DNA of 64,000 nucleotides from Nocardioides sp. YIM 152315 (GCF_029210375.1 NZ_JARGER010000038.1:310001-374000); one strand, 5' to 3'. Shown: positions 8,573 to 16,941, counted from the first letter of the stretch. Notes: generated by a model from the sequence alone, not told the origin. Translations and numbers: made by a program.

Positions 8573-8613
8573 CGACGCCGACCCGCCCGAAACTTTCGGG
8601 CGGGTCGGCGTCG
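8573..8613. terminator. 20-bp perfect hairpin terminator
   Basis: Arms 8573-8592 and 8594-8613 are exact reverse complements around one base. The inner 13 bp match the terminator at 1445-1471 apart from the centre base. It lies six bases past the MFS stop. Confidence 0.85.
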
Positions 8614-8615
8614 CG

Positions 8616-8637
8616 CTAACTACACGCCTGTAGTTAG
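8616..8637. promoter_or_regulatory. Operator-like palindrome upstream of secreted DUF1906 protein
   Basis: CTAACTACA-CGCC-TGTAGTTAG is a perfect 9-bp inverted repeat with a four-base spacer, AT-rich against a GC-rich background. It begins three bases after the MFS terminator and ends 107 bases before the next start. CTACA...TGTAG half-sites recall BlaI/MecI-type operators of cell-wall stress regulons. No BlaI gene is in the window, so this reading is speculative. Confidence 0.45.
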
Positions 8638-8744
8638 GGCGGATTGCTGTTACTCGTGTGATTTCTGAGGTTATGGTGACGTGGCCTCGCCGCGAGGCAG
8701 ACCACCGATCCCCTGGCTTCCCCCGGCTTTCTCTGGAGCACGAC

Positions 8745-10181
8745 ATGCCTCGCCCGGCCCGCACCACCGCCCGCCGTACCTCCCCCCTCCACGCAGCCCT
8801 GCTCGCCGTCGTCCTGGCGGTGAGCACCCTGGGGGCGGTGTCGGCCGCGCCGACCGCCTCCGGCTCGGTCGCCCACGCACCGAAGGCGGCGAAGGGCGCC
8901 AAGGCCAAGCGCGCGAACGTCGTGACGCCCGGCAACTTCACCGGCTACGGCTTCGACCAGTGCCACGCGCCCGACCAGGCGAAGATGGACGCCTGGCTGC
9001 AGAGCTCGCCGTTCCGTGCCGTCGGCATCTACATCGACGGGGCCTCGCGCTTCTGCCGCGACCAGCCCAACCTGACGCCGCAGTGGATCAGCACGCAGCT
9101 GGCCAACGGCTGGGCGCTGCTGCCGATCACGCTCGGACCGCAGGCGTCGTGCCAGCCGCGCTTCCCGCGCTGGGGCGACGACCCGACGATCGACCCGACC
9201 CGCGACCCGGTGACCAGGACGTTCGTCAACGCCTACAACCAGGGCGTCGCCCAGGCCACCCAGTCGGTGGGCGTCGCCGGCGGCCTGGGGATCGTGCCGG
9301 GCAGCACGCTGTGGTACGACCTCGAGGGCTTCAACATGGCGAACACGCCGTGCCGCGAGTCGGCGCTGTCCTTCCTCAGCGGCTGGACCACCCAGATCCA
9401 CGCGCTCGGCTACGTCTCCGGCGTCTACTCGAGCGCCGGCTCGGGCATCAAGATGCTCGACAACGCGCGCGTCAACCGCCCCACCGCCTACGTGCTGCCC
9501 GACCAGATCTGGATCGCCCGGTGGGACGGCGTCGCCAACACCAGCACCCACTACATCCGCTCCGACGGCTGGCCGAACGCCCGCGTGAAGCAGTACCAGG
9601 GCGGCCACAACGAGAAGTGGGGCGGCGTCACGATCAACATCGACCGCAACTACCTCCAGCTCGGCACCGGGGCCGTCGCCCCGCGTGAGATCAACTGCGG
9701 CGGCGTACGCCTCGTCTCCCGCAAGTACGCCGTGCTGAAGCGGGCCACGGCGACCTACGTCCCACCGCGCGCCCAGGTCAAGGCGCTGCAGTGCGTGCTG
9801 CAGCAGCACGGCCTCTACGACCGCCGGATCCACGGTCGCTTCGGCAAGGCCACCGTCGCCGCGGTGAACGCGTGGCAGAGCGCTCACGGTCAGAAGGTCC
9901 GCCCGAGGTGGACGATGCGCAGCTGGGTGTCGCTGCTCAGCGCCGGCGACACCCCGGTCGTCAAGTTCGGCTCCACCGGCCCGGCGGTGCGTCGCCTCCA
10001 GCGGGCACTCGTCGCCGCCGGCAGGCGCAGCGCCGTGTCGCGCGCGGTCCGCGCCAGCGGCGTCTTCGACCCGCGGACCGGAGCGGCCCTGCGCGCGTGG
10101 CAGAAGAAGGTGGGGGTCGAGGTCTCCGGCGTCGCCGGCACCGAGACCTGGGCCGCCCTGCAGGCGGGCAAGCGGGGGTAG
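8745..10181 (+). CDS. Secreted DUF1906 glycoside-hydrolase-like protein with two peptidoglycan-binding domains
   Basis: 478 residues from ATG 8745, preceded by TCTGGAG at seven bases. Residues 1 to about 38 form a signal peptide (RR-rich n-region, LLAVVLAVSTLGAVSA core, AxA-like cleavage). Residues about 60-310 match the DUF1906/Rv2525c-like TIM-barrel family (GYGFDQCHAP, GIYIDGASRF, WYDLEGFN, GVYSSAGSG, WIARWDG). Two PG_binding_1-like repeats follow, at about 343-392 and 404-475, each with a G.FG/FD..T..AV..WQ pattern. It probably acts in or on the cell wall; the activity of the family is uncertain. It converges on the LuxR gene with only four bases between stops. Confidence 0.87.
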   Translation: MPRPARTTARRTSPLHAALLAVVLAVSTLGAVSAAPTASGSVAHAPKAAKGAKAKRANVVTPGNFTGYGFDQCHAPDQAKMDAWLQSSPFRAVGIYIDGASRFCRDQPNLTPQWISTQLANGWALLPITLGPQASCQPRFPRWGDDPTIDPTRDPVTRTFVNAYNQGVAQATQSVGVAGGLGIVPGSTLWYDLEGFNMANTPCRESALSFLSGWTTQIHALGYVSGVYSSAGSGIKMLDNARVNRPTAYVLPDQIWIARWDGVANTSTHYIRSDGWPNARVKQYQGGHNEKWGGVTINIDRNYLQLGTGAVAPREINCGGVRLVSRKYAVLKRATATYVPPRAQVKALQCVLQQHGLYDRRIHGRFGKATVAAVNAWQSAHGQKVRPRWTMRSWVSLLSAGDTPVVKFGSTGPAVRRLQRALVAAGRRSAVSRAVRASGVFDPRTGAALRAWQKKVGVEVSGVAGTETWAALQAGKRG

Positions 10182-10185
10182 CCGG

Positions 10186-12921
10186 TCAGTCCGGACGGTC
10201 TCGCAGCCGCTCGGCCAGCTCGGCCCGCGAGGCGATGTCGAGCTTCGTGTAGATGTGGCGCAGGTGGTACTCCACGGTCTTCGGGCTGAGGAAGAGCGCC
10301 GCGGCCGCCTCGCGCGTGGTCCTGCCGTCGGCGAGCAGCAACCCGATCTGCAGCTCGCGCGCGGTCAGGTCGACGACGGGGCCGGTCTCGCGGCGCCGGG
10401 CCGTCTGCCCGCTCGCCTGCAGCTCGGCCAGGGCGAGGTCCGCCCACCGGTGGGCGCCCAGCCGGTCGAAGTCGTCGAGCGCCGCGCGCAGCTGCTCTCG
10501 GGCCTCGGTACGCCGACGCGCCCGGCGCAGCCGCTCGCCGTACAGCAGCCGGGTCCGCGCCGCCTCGAACCGGTCGGGGGTGGCGCCGTGCCAGGCCAGC
10601 GCCTCGCGGAAGCGCTCGTCGGCGAGGTCGTCGGGCGCGAGCATCGCCTGCACCCGCGCCGCCCGCGCCAGCGACCAGGGCAGCGCCTTGCGCTCGGCGC
10701 GGCCCAGGAAGGACCCCGCGGAGGTCCGCGCGCGCTCGTGGTCGCCGCTGCGCACCAGCGACTCGACGAGCTCGGGGACCGGTGACAGGTCGGGGTCGAG
10801 CACGCCCCGCTCGGTCAGGAACTCCTTGAGCCGGGTGAAGCCGTCGACCGCCGACGCCACGTCTCCCAGGGACAGCTCCAGCTCGGCCCGCGCGAACTCG
10901 ACCCAGGCCGTGACCACGTGCAGCTGCCGTCCCCGCGCGACCTCGGTCGCCTCGGCGGCGACCGACCGGCACTCCTCGGTCCGCCCCTGACGGGCCAGCA
11001 GGCAGGTGAGGCCGGCCAGCGACATCCCCAGCTCCGTCGCCTGGCCGCACTCGCGGGCCAGCGCGACCGCCTCGCCGTACGCCGCCTCCGCCTGCGCCCA
11101 CCGCTCCGAGGTCGCGTCGTTGCGCGCGAGGTGGAAGAGCAGGTGCGGCAGGGTGCCGAGCGCGGCGACCGCGCGCCGCTGCTCGAGCGCCTGGAGGACG
11201 AGCTCGCGACCGGCGCCGAACTCGCGCAGGTAGAGCGGCCCGATCATCTCCCAGGCCGAGCGCGTCGGCCGGGCGGAGGCGGGGAGCGCGGTCAGGGTGT
11301 CGACGCCGTGACGGATCGCGTCCGCGCCGGCGCCGCCCTCGAAGATCCGGGCCATCCCGACGGCGATCGAGGCGACCGCCTCGGCGCGGTCCGGCGGGAG
11401 GCCTGCGGCGGCGCGCGCGTCGAGCAGCCGCTGCGCGCGGTCGGCCGCGGCGGCACTGCCGACGATGTCGAGCAGGTACCAGCAGATGTCCACCACCTCG
11501 GCGTAGAGCTGGAGCGCCTCGGCGGGCGCGCTCCCCTCCGCCTCCTCCGCCGCCGCGAGGAGCAGGTCGCGCGCGCGGGCGAGCTGACCGCTCCGCGCGG
11601 CGACCAGGCCGACCAGGGTGTGGGCGCCGGCCCGCAGGTCGGGCGCACTGCCGTGGCGGATCGCCGCGTCGACGAGCACCGTCGCCCGGGCGTCCTCCCC
11701 GGCGAGCCAGGCCGCCTCGCCGGCCGCGAGGAACCGCGCCGCCCGCGCGGGATCCGACCCGGAGAGCCGCGCCGCCCGCTCACGCGCCGACGCCGCCACG
11801 GCGTACGCCGCACGGCGCTCGGCGCGGCGACCGACGTCGTCGAGGAGCGCGGCCACCTCCTCGTCGGGGCCGAACGCCGCGGCGCTGAGGTGCCAGGCGC
11901 GGCGGTCCGGATCGGCCGCGGGGATGGCGTCCGCGGCCGCGGCGTGTATCCTCCGCCGCTGCTCCGCCGGGATGCCGGAGTAGACCGCCGACCGGACCAG
12001 CGGGTGGGTGAACTCCACGCGGTCCCCCGCGACGGCCACCAGGCCGAGCTCCTCGGACCGGCCCAGCGCCCCCACGCCCGCGGGCGCGCACACCCGGGCG
12101 ACCACCGCGAGGTCGTTGCCGACGACCGCGGCGACGCGGAGCGCGTGCAGCGCGGGCGGGTCGAGGCGGTCCAGCTGGCGGGCGAACGCGTCGACGACCA
12201 TCGCGGGCACCGGGACCGGCCCGCCGTCCGGGGTCGCGGCGAGCGCCTCGGGCGCGGCCGCGAGCGTCCGGAGCGCCAGCGGGTTGCCGGCTGCCAGCTC
12301 CGCGATCCGGGTGACCTGGTCGCGGGCCAGCGGCTCGGCCGCCACCGCGGCCACGAGCTCGGCGGCGGCATCCGGACCGAGCCGCCCGAGGGCCAGCTCC
12401 GGAAGCCCGCTCTGCGACCAGACCTGGGACTCGCCCGGCCGGACCGCCGCGAGCAGGAAGACGGCGTCGGCGAGCAGCCTCCGACCGATGAAGGTGAGGG
12501 CCTCGGCCGAGGGGCGGTCGACGAGGTGCGCGTCGTCGACGACGATGCCGATCGGGTTGTCCTCGGCGGTGATCAGCCCGAGCGCCGCGGCCGACACGGC
12601 GAACCGGTCGACCTCCCGCCCCTCCTCGAGCGCCAGCGCCACCGACAGCGCGTGCGCCTGGGGGGCGGGCAGCAGGTCGACGCGCTCGACGATCGGTCGC
12701 AGCAGCTGGGCCAGCCCGGCGAACGGGAGGTCGCGCTCGGACTCCGTGCCCGTCACCCGCAGCACCCGGAACCCACGCGCCTCGTCGACGGCGTAGCCCA
12801 GCAGGGCGCTCTTGCCGATGCCGGCCTCCCCGCTGATCACCAGGACGCCGCTGTGCCCGAGCCGCGCGCCGGCCAGCAGCGCGTCGAGGGTGCGCTGATC
12901 CTCATGCCGGCCGACCAGCAT
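10186..12921 (-). CDS. Large LuxR-family (LAL) ATP-dependent transcriptional regulator
   Basis: 911 residues. An N-terminal AAA_16 ATPase module has Walker A GEAGIGKS (residues 31-38) and Walker B GIVVDDAHLVD (about 129-139). A long helical TPR-like middle follows. The C-terminal LuxR HTH (about 845-905) carries LTARELQIGLLLADG and LSPKTVEYHLRHIYTKL. This is the MalT/LAL architecture: ATP- and inducer-dependent activators often found next to the pathway they switch on. It is divergent from the methyltransferase plus hydrolase-glycosyltransferase cassette, with a palindrome at 12950-12964 in the shared 107-base promoter. That it activates the cassette is inference from position. Confidence 0.93.
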   Translation of the reverse strand: MLVGRHEDQRTLDALLAGARLGHSGVLVISGEAGIGKSALLGYAVDEARGFRVLRVTGTESERDLPFAGLAQLLRPIVERVDLLPAPQAHALSVALALEEGREVDRFAVSAAALGLITAEDNPIGIVVDDAHLVDRPSAEALTFIGRRLLADAVFLLAAVRPGESQVWSQSGLPELALGRLGPDAAAELVAAVAAEPLARDQVTRIAELAAGNPLALRTLAAAPEALAATPDGGPVPVPAMVVDAFARQLDRLDPPALHALRVAAVVGNDLAVVARVCAPAGVGALGRSEELGLVAVAGDRVEFTHPLVRSAVYSGIPAEQRRRIHAAAADAIPAADPDRRAWHLSAAAFGPDEEVAALLDDVGRRAERRAAYAVAASARERAARLSGSDPARAARFLAAGEAAWLAGEDARATVLVDAAIRHGSAPDLRAGAHTLVGLVAARSGQLARARDLLLAAAEEAEGSAPAEALQLYAEVVDICWYLLDIVGSAAAADRAQRLLDARAAAGLPPDRAEAVASIAVGMARIFEGGAGADAIRHGVDTLTALPASARPTRSAWEMIGPLYLREFGAGRELVLQALEQRRAVAALGTLPHLLFHLARNDATSERWAQAEAAYGEAVALARECGQATELGMSLAGLTCLLARQGRTEECRSVAAEATEVARGRQLHVVTAWVEFARAELELSLGDVASAVDGFTRLKEFLTERGVLDPDLSPVPELVESLVRSGDHERARTSAGSFLGRAERKALPWSLARAARVQAMLAPDDLADERFREALAWHGATPDRFEAARTRLLYGERLRRARRRTEAREQLRAALDDFDRLGAHRWADLALAELQASGQTARRRETGPVVDLTARELQIGLLLADGRTTREAAAALFLSPKTVEYHLRHIYTKLDIASRAELAERLRDRPD

Positions 12922-12949
12922 GGTCGAAGTCTAGTGTCGTGCGCCGGAC

Positions 12950-12964
12950 CAGGGGGGTCCCCTG
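12950..12964. promoter_or_regulatory. Operator-like palindrome between LAL regulator and cassette
   Basis: CAGGGG-GGT-CCCCTG, a 6-bp perfect inverted repeat, lies in the 107-base gap between the LAL gene and the methyltransferase gene. G-run/C-run dyads are typical of several LuxR-type actinobacterial regulators. The role is inferred from symmetry and place only. Confidence 0.4.
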
Positions 12965-13028
12965 ATGCGCGGGGACGGCGTGCGGCGGCACCGTCGGTCG
13001 GGTCAACCGGACGACCCGAGGAGAACCG

Positions 13029-14138
13029 ATGAGCACCGACACCACCACGCCCACCACGCCCACCACGCCCACCGCGACCGCCCCGCTCGACGAGGCCGCC
13101 CTGATGAGCTTCGTCTTCCGCTGCGTCGACGAGGTCGGGGCAGCGCTCAACTGCGCCCTGGTCGTGATGGGCGACAAGCTCGGCTACTACCAGGCGATGG
13201 CCGACCACGGACCGGTCACGGCACCCGACCTGGCCCGCCTCACCGGCACCGGGGAGAAGTACGCGACCGAGTGGCTCAACTCCCAGGCCGCCGGCGCGAT
13301 CGTCACCTACGACCCGGCGACCCACAGCTACACGCTGCCGCCCGAGCAGGTGGTGGCGTTCACCGACGAGACCAGCCCGGCGTACCTGCCCGGCTTCTTC
13401 CAGATCGCCTTCGGCACCATCCGGGACGCGCACCGGATCTTCGACCTCGCCCGCGACGGCGACGGCCTGGGGTGGGGCGAGCACAACAGCGACGTGCACG
13501 ACGGGTGCGAGCGCTTCTTCCGTCCCGGGTACGCCGCCAACCTGGTGCCCAGCTGGCTGCCGGCGCTCGACGGCGTCGTCGAGAAGCTGGAGCGCGGCGC
13601 GCGGGTCCACGACCTGGGCTGCGGCCACGGATCGTCGACGATCCTGATGGCGCAGGCCTACCCGGCCTCGTCGTTCGCCGGCTCGGACGCGCATGCCGGC
13701 TCGATCGACATCGCCCGCGCGCGGGCCGCGGCGGCCGGCGTGGCCGACCGGATCGGCTTCGAGACCGCGTCCTCGACGGAGGTCTCGGGCGAGGGGTTCG
13801 ACCTGGTCACCACGTTCGACGCGCTGCACGACATGGGCGACCCGGTCGGCGCGGCACGACGGGTGCACGACCTCCTGGCGCCCGACGGCACCTGGATGAT
13901 CGTCGAGCCCGCCGCCGGCGACCGCATCGAGGACAACTTCAACCCCGTCGGGCGGGCCTACTATGGGTTCTCCACGCTGCTGTGCACGCCGGGGTCGCTC
14001 TCCCAGGACGTCGGCCTCGCCATCGGTACCCAGGCCGGGCCGGCCCGGATCCGTGACATCGTCACCGCGGCCGGATTCTCGGGCTTCCGGATCGCGGCGC
14101 AGACTCCGTTCAACAACGTGCTGGAGGTGCGCAGGTGA
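13029..14138 (+). CDS. SAM-dependent methyltransferase with winged-helix N domain
   Basis: 369 residues from ATG 13029 behind a GAGGAG ribosome site. After a Thr/Pro tract, residues about 20-110 form a winged-helix-like dimerisation domain (MGDKLGYYQAMADHGPVTAP; ATEWLNSQAAG). The Rossmann core starts with VHDLGCGHGSST at about 191-202, and DLVTTFDALHDMGDP is the post-motif loop. The whole resembles the Rv2258c-like group of methyltransferases. Codons 6-14 are three perfect copies of a nine-base repeat (Thr-Thr-Pro)x3. The stop overlaps the next start by four bases (GTGA), so the pair is cotranslated. The substrate is unknown; small-molecule or natural-product O-methylation is a guess. Confidence 0.88.
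   Translation: MSTDTTTPTTPTTPTATAPLDEAALMSFVFRCVDEVGAALNCALVVMGDKLGYYQAMADHGPVTAPDLARLTGTGEKYATEWLNSQAAGAIVTYDPATHSYTLPPEQVVAFTDETSPAYLPGFFQIAFGTIRDAHRIFDLARDGDGLGWGEHNSDVHDGCERFFRPGYAANLVPSWLPALDGVVEKLERGARVHDLGCGHGSSTILMAQAYPASSFAGSDAHAGSIDIARARAAAAGVADRIGFETASSTEVSGEGFDLVTTFDALHDMGDPVGAARRVHDLLAPDGTWMIVEPAAGDRIEDNFNPVGRAYYGFSTLLCTPGSLSQDVGLAIGTQAGPARIRDIVTAAGFSGFRIAAQTPFNNVLEVRR
13044..13070 (+). repeat. Three perfect 9-base coding tandem repeats
   Basis: ACCACGCCC occurs three times in frame and is followed by a degenerate fourth unit. It encodes (Thr-Thr-Pro)x3 at the N terminus of the methyltransferase. Such repeats can change copy number by slippage without shifting frame. Confidence 0.85.
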
Positions 14139-16288
14139 GCACCGCGCTCGGCGACGCCTCCGCCGTCGCGAGCCGCGCCCGGCTCCCCGACCGGGAGGGC
14201 GTCGCCGAGCGCAACGGCGTGTCGATCGCGTGGAGGAGCTACGGCACCGGCGCGCCGACGCTGGTGCTGATGCCCACCTGGTCGATCGTGCCGTCGCGGA
14301 TGTGGAAGGCGCAGGTGCCCTACCTGGCCCGCCACTTCCGCGTGGTCACCTTCGACGGCCGCGGCAGCGGGGGGTCGTCGCGGCCGGCGGGTGCGGCGGC
14401 GTACTCCGACGAGGAGTACGCCGCCGACACGCTCGCGGTCATGGACGCCGCCGGCGTCGACCGTGCGGTGCTGGTGTCGCTCTCCTGCGGCAGCACCTGG
14501 TCGATCCAGGTGGCCGCCGGTCACCCGCACCGGGTGCAGGGCCTCTTCGTCATGGGTCCGGCCTGCGGGATCGGCGTGCACGACGAGGCCCGGGAGCAGT
14601 ACGCCTGGGACCGGCGCTACCCGCACACCGACGGCTGGGCGAAGTACAACCGGTTCAACTGGCTGGAGGGTGACTTCGAGGAGTTCGTCCGGTTCTTCTT
14701 CGAGCGGATGTACACCGAGCCGCACTCGACGAAGCAGATCGAGGACGCGGTCGCCTGGGGCCTCGACGCCGGGCCGCGGGTCCTGGTCGACACGACGGCG
14801 GCCCGGCTCGGGTGCGACGGAGTGGTCTGCCACGACGTCGAGGCATTGTGTGCCGAGGTGCACTGCCCGGTCACCGTGCTGCACGGCTCCGACGACGAGA
14901 TCCGGACCTGGCGGGTCGGCGAGCGCCTCGCCGAGCTGACGAACGGCACCCTGATCCTCGTCGAGGGCGGCGGCCACGGCGTCCTGGCCCGCGACCCGGT
15001 GCTGGTCAACCACGAGATCCGGAGGTTCGCCGAGCGGATCGAGGCGCCGGTGCGTCGGCGTACCTGGACCAGGAGCCGCAGCCGCCCGAAGCGGGCCCTC
15101 TACCTCTCCTCGCCGATCGGTCTCGGCCACGCGCGCCGCGACGTCGCCGTCGCCGACGAGCTGCGCGCCCTCCACCCCGACCTGCGGATCGAGTGGCTCG
15201 CCCAGGACCCGGTCACCCTGGTGCTCGCGGACCGCGGGGAGCACGTCCACCCCGCCTCGGCCCACCTCGCCAGCGAGTCCGGCCACGTCGAGCACGAGTC
15301 CGGCGAGCACGACCTGCACGCGTTTCGGGCGATCCGCCGCATGGACGAGATCCTGGTCAACAACTTCATGGTCTTCGACGAGCTGCTCGAGGAGGAGCCG
15401 TTCGACCTGGTGATCGGCGACGAGGCCTGGGACGTCGACTACTTCCTGCACGAGAACCCGGAGCTGAAGCGGTCGGCGTACGCCTGGTTCACCGACTTCG
15501 TGGGCTGGCTGCCCATGCCCGACGGCGGCGACCGCGAGGCGGCGCTGACCGCCGACCTCAACGCCGAGATGATCGAGCACCGGGCCCGCCACCGCGGGCT
15601 CCGGGACCGCTCGATCTTCGTCGGTCGCGCCGACGACATCGTGCCCGACACGTTCGGACCGGGGCTCCCCGCGATCCGGGAGTGGACGGAGCAGAACTTC
15701 GACTTCGCCGGCTACGTGACCGGCTTCGACCCGCGGCAGTACGGCGAGCCCGAGGAGGTCCGCGCGCGGCTCGGCTACCGGCCCGACGAGCGGGTGTGCG
15801 TGGTGACGGTCGGCGGCTCCGGGGTCGGGCTGCCGCTGCTGCGTCGGGTGATGGACGCGATCCCGCTGGCGCGGCGGCTGGCGCCGGACCTGCGCTTCCT
15901 CGTGGTCACCGGCCCGCGGATCGACCCGGCAGCACTGCCGCGACGGCGAGGCGCCCGGGTCCGCGGCTACCTGCCCGACCTCACCGCTCATCTCGCCGCG
16001 TGCGACGTCGCGGTCGTGCAGGGCGGGCTGACCACCTGCATGGAGCTGACCGCGCTGCGCAAGCCCTTCCTCTACCTGCCGCTGCGGCACCACTTCGAGC
16101 AGAGCTTCCACGTGCGGCGCCGGCTCGAGCAGTACCGCGCCGGCACCTGCCTCGACTACGCCGCCGCCCTGGACCCCGACGGCCTGGCGGAGGCGATCGT
16201 CAAGGAGCTCGGCCGCGACGTGGACTACCGGGCCGTCGAGACCGACGGGGCGGCGCGGGCCGCTCGAATGCTGGCCGACCTGCTGTGA
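14135..16288 (+). CDS. Fusion of alpha/beta hydrolase and UDP-glycosyltransferase-like domain
   Basis: 717 residues from GTG 14135. Residues about 20-305 are an alpha/beta hydrolase: core strand TLVLMPTW, FDGRGSGGSS, an elbow SLSCGS in place of the usual GxSxG, an acid in HGSDDEI and a histidine in GGGHGVL. After a basic linker (RRRTWTRSRSRPKR, about 306-319), residues 321-717 form a GT-B glycosyltransferase resembling the MGT/MurG-like nucleotide-sugar group. It has YLSSPIGLGHARRD at its start, TVGGSGVGLPLL in the middle, and a late donor-site block VVQGGLTTCMELTAL. The frame is continuous across the join with no stop, so this is a real fusion. It is coupled to the preceding methyltransferase. 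The product is unknown. Confidence 0.85.
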   Translation: MSTALGDASAVASRARLPDREGVAERNGVSIAWRSYGTGAPTLVLMPTWSIVPSRMWKAQVPYLARHFRVVTFDGRGSGGSSRPAGAAAYSDEEYAADTLAVMDAAGVDRAVLVSLSCGSTWSIQVAAGHPHRVQGLFVMGPACGIGVHDEAREQYAWDRRYPHTDGWAKYNRFNWLEGDFEEFVRFFFERMYTEPHSTKQIEDAVAWGLDAGPRVLVDTTAARLGCDGVVCHDVEALCAEVHCPVTVLHGSDDEIRTWRVGERLAELTNGTLILVEGGGHGVLARDPVLVNHEIRRFAERIEAPVRRRTWTRSRSRPKRALYLSSPIGLGHARRDVAVADELRALHPDLRIEWLAQDPVTLVLADRGEHVHPASAHLASESGHVEHESGEHDLHAFRAIRRMDEILVNNFMVFDELLEEEPFDLVIGDEAWDVDYFLHENPELKRSAYAWFTDFVGWLPMPDGGDREAALTADLNAEMIEHRARHRGLRDRSIFVGRADDIVPDTFGPGLPAIREWTEQNFDFAGYVTGFDPRQYGEPEEVRARLGYRPDERVCVVTVGGSGVGLPLLRRVMDAIPLARRLAPDLRFLVVTGPRIDPAALPRRRGARVRGYLPDLTAHLAACDVAVVQGGLTTCMELTALRKPFLYLPLRHHFEQSFHVRRRLEQYRAGTCLDYAAALDPDGLAEAIVKELGRDVDYRAVETDGAARAARMLADLL

Positions 16289-16306
16289 CGTCGGCTCTCG
16301 TGCCGG

Positions 16307-16345
16307 CCGTCGGCTTCGGCGGTCGGCTTCGGCCGTCGGTTTCGG
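16307..16345. repeat. Three imperfect ~13-base direct repeats
   Basis: CCGTCGGCTTCGG, CGGTCGGCTTCGG and CCGTCGGTTTCGG follow one another 19 bases after the fusion gene's stop. Each can fold a small CCG..CGG stem. They may form part of a terminator. Confidence 0.5.
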
Positions 16346-16360
16346 GGGTCTCGGCGGTCG

Positions 16361-16450
16361 CGGTTCATCAAGGGATGTAGGTCAAGCCGCGGTTCCCGCG
16401 ACGAGCCCGGCAAGGGAAGCGCGACTTCGCCTTCATCCCTTGATGAACCG
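16361..16450. repeat. 89/90-base palindromic element, copy A
   Basis: The terminal arms CGGTTCATCAAGGGATG (16361-16377) and its exact complement (16434-16450) enclose a 56-base core that can form a second stem (TTCCC with GGGAA, flanked by CGCG with CGCG). The same-length element at 58151-58239 shares about 70 of 89 positions. It lies between the convergent fusion gene and the DUF3817 gene. Confidence 0.8.
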
Positions 16451-16494
16451 CCGCCACCGGCACCCGCACCACCCGACAGGCGCGGGCGCGGCCG

Positions 16495-16941
16495 TCAGCT
16501 GGCGGGAGGGCCGACCAGCAGCGCGAGGCCGGTGAGGGCGGCGACGGCGACCACGCCGGTGGCGGCACCGCGGACCGGGTTGCGCAGCAGCCAGGCGACC
16601 GGCCGGTCGAGGCCCCGCTGCGGCGACGAGGTCGTGAGGCGCCAGGTGTCGGCGAGGGCACCGCGCCGCTCGGCGTACCGGTCGAAAAGCACGGTGAAGA
16701 ACGGCGGGACCGCGGCGGCGAGGCCGAGCAGGGCCCGGCCGGCCGACCAGCGCTGGTCGACCGCCACGAGCACGGTGGTCAGGCAGTAGGCGACGAAGAC
16801 GACGCCGTGGACCATGCCGAAGACCCGGACGCCGAGCTCGGTGGTCTCGGTGACGTACTTGAGGAACATCCCGAGGAGCAGCAGCGCCCACGTGATCGCC
16901 TCGGCGATCGCGACGCGACGGAAGAGAAGGGTGGGATTCAT
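16495..16941 (-). CDS. DUF3817 integral membrane protein
   Basis: 148 residues from ATG (16939-16941), overlapping the purQ stop by four bases. Three clear hydrophobic segments lie at about residues 10-28, 40-62 and 70-90, with a fourth near the C terminus ([17 protein letters not shown]). The patterns [23 protein letters not shown] and [17 protein letters not shown] (about residues 7-27 and 39-55) are those of the DUF3817 family, common in actinobacteria. The function is unknown. Its coupling to purQ suggests cotranscription rather than a proven role in purine synthesis. Confidence 0.85.
   Translation of the reverse strand: MNPTLLFRRVAIAEAITWALLLLGMFLKYVTETTELGVRVFGMVHGVVFVAYCLTTVLVAVDQRWSAGRALLGLAAAVPPFFTVLFDRYAERRGALADTWRLTTSSPQRGLDRPVAWLLRNPVRGAATGVVAVAALTGLALLVGPPAS

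Noticed and set aside
8745..8865. Tat signal on the DUF1906 protein
   Set aside because: An Arg pair is present (ARRTSP), but the S/T-RR-x-F-L-K context is not met, so a Sec signal is more likely.
13961..16111. 716-codon minus-strand open frame
   Set aside because: Antisense to the hydrolase-glycosyltransferase fusion, whose sense frame has clear domains.
16307..16345. CRISPR-like direct repeats
   Set aside because: The units are about 13 bases, contiguous and without spacers, so this is a short tandem repeat near a terminator.
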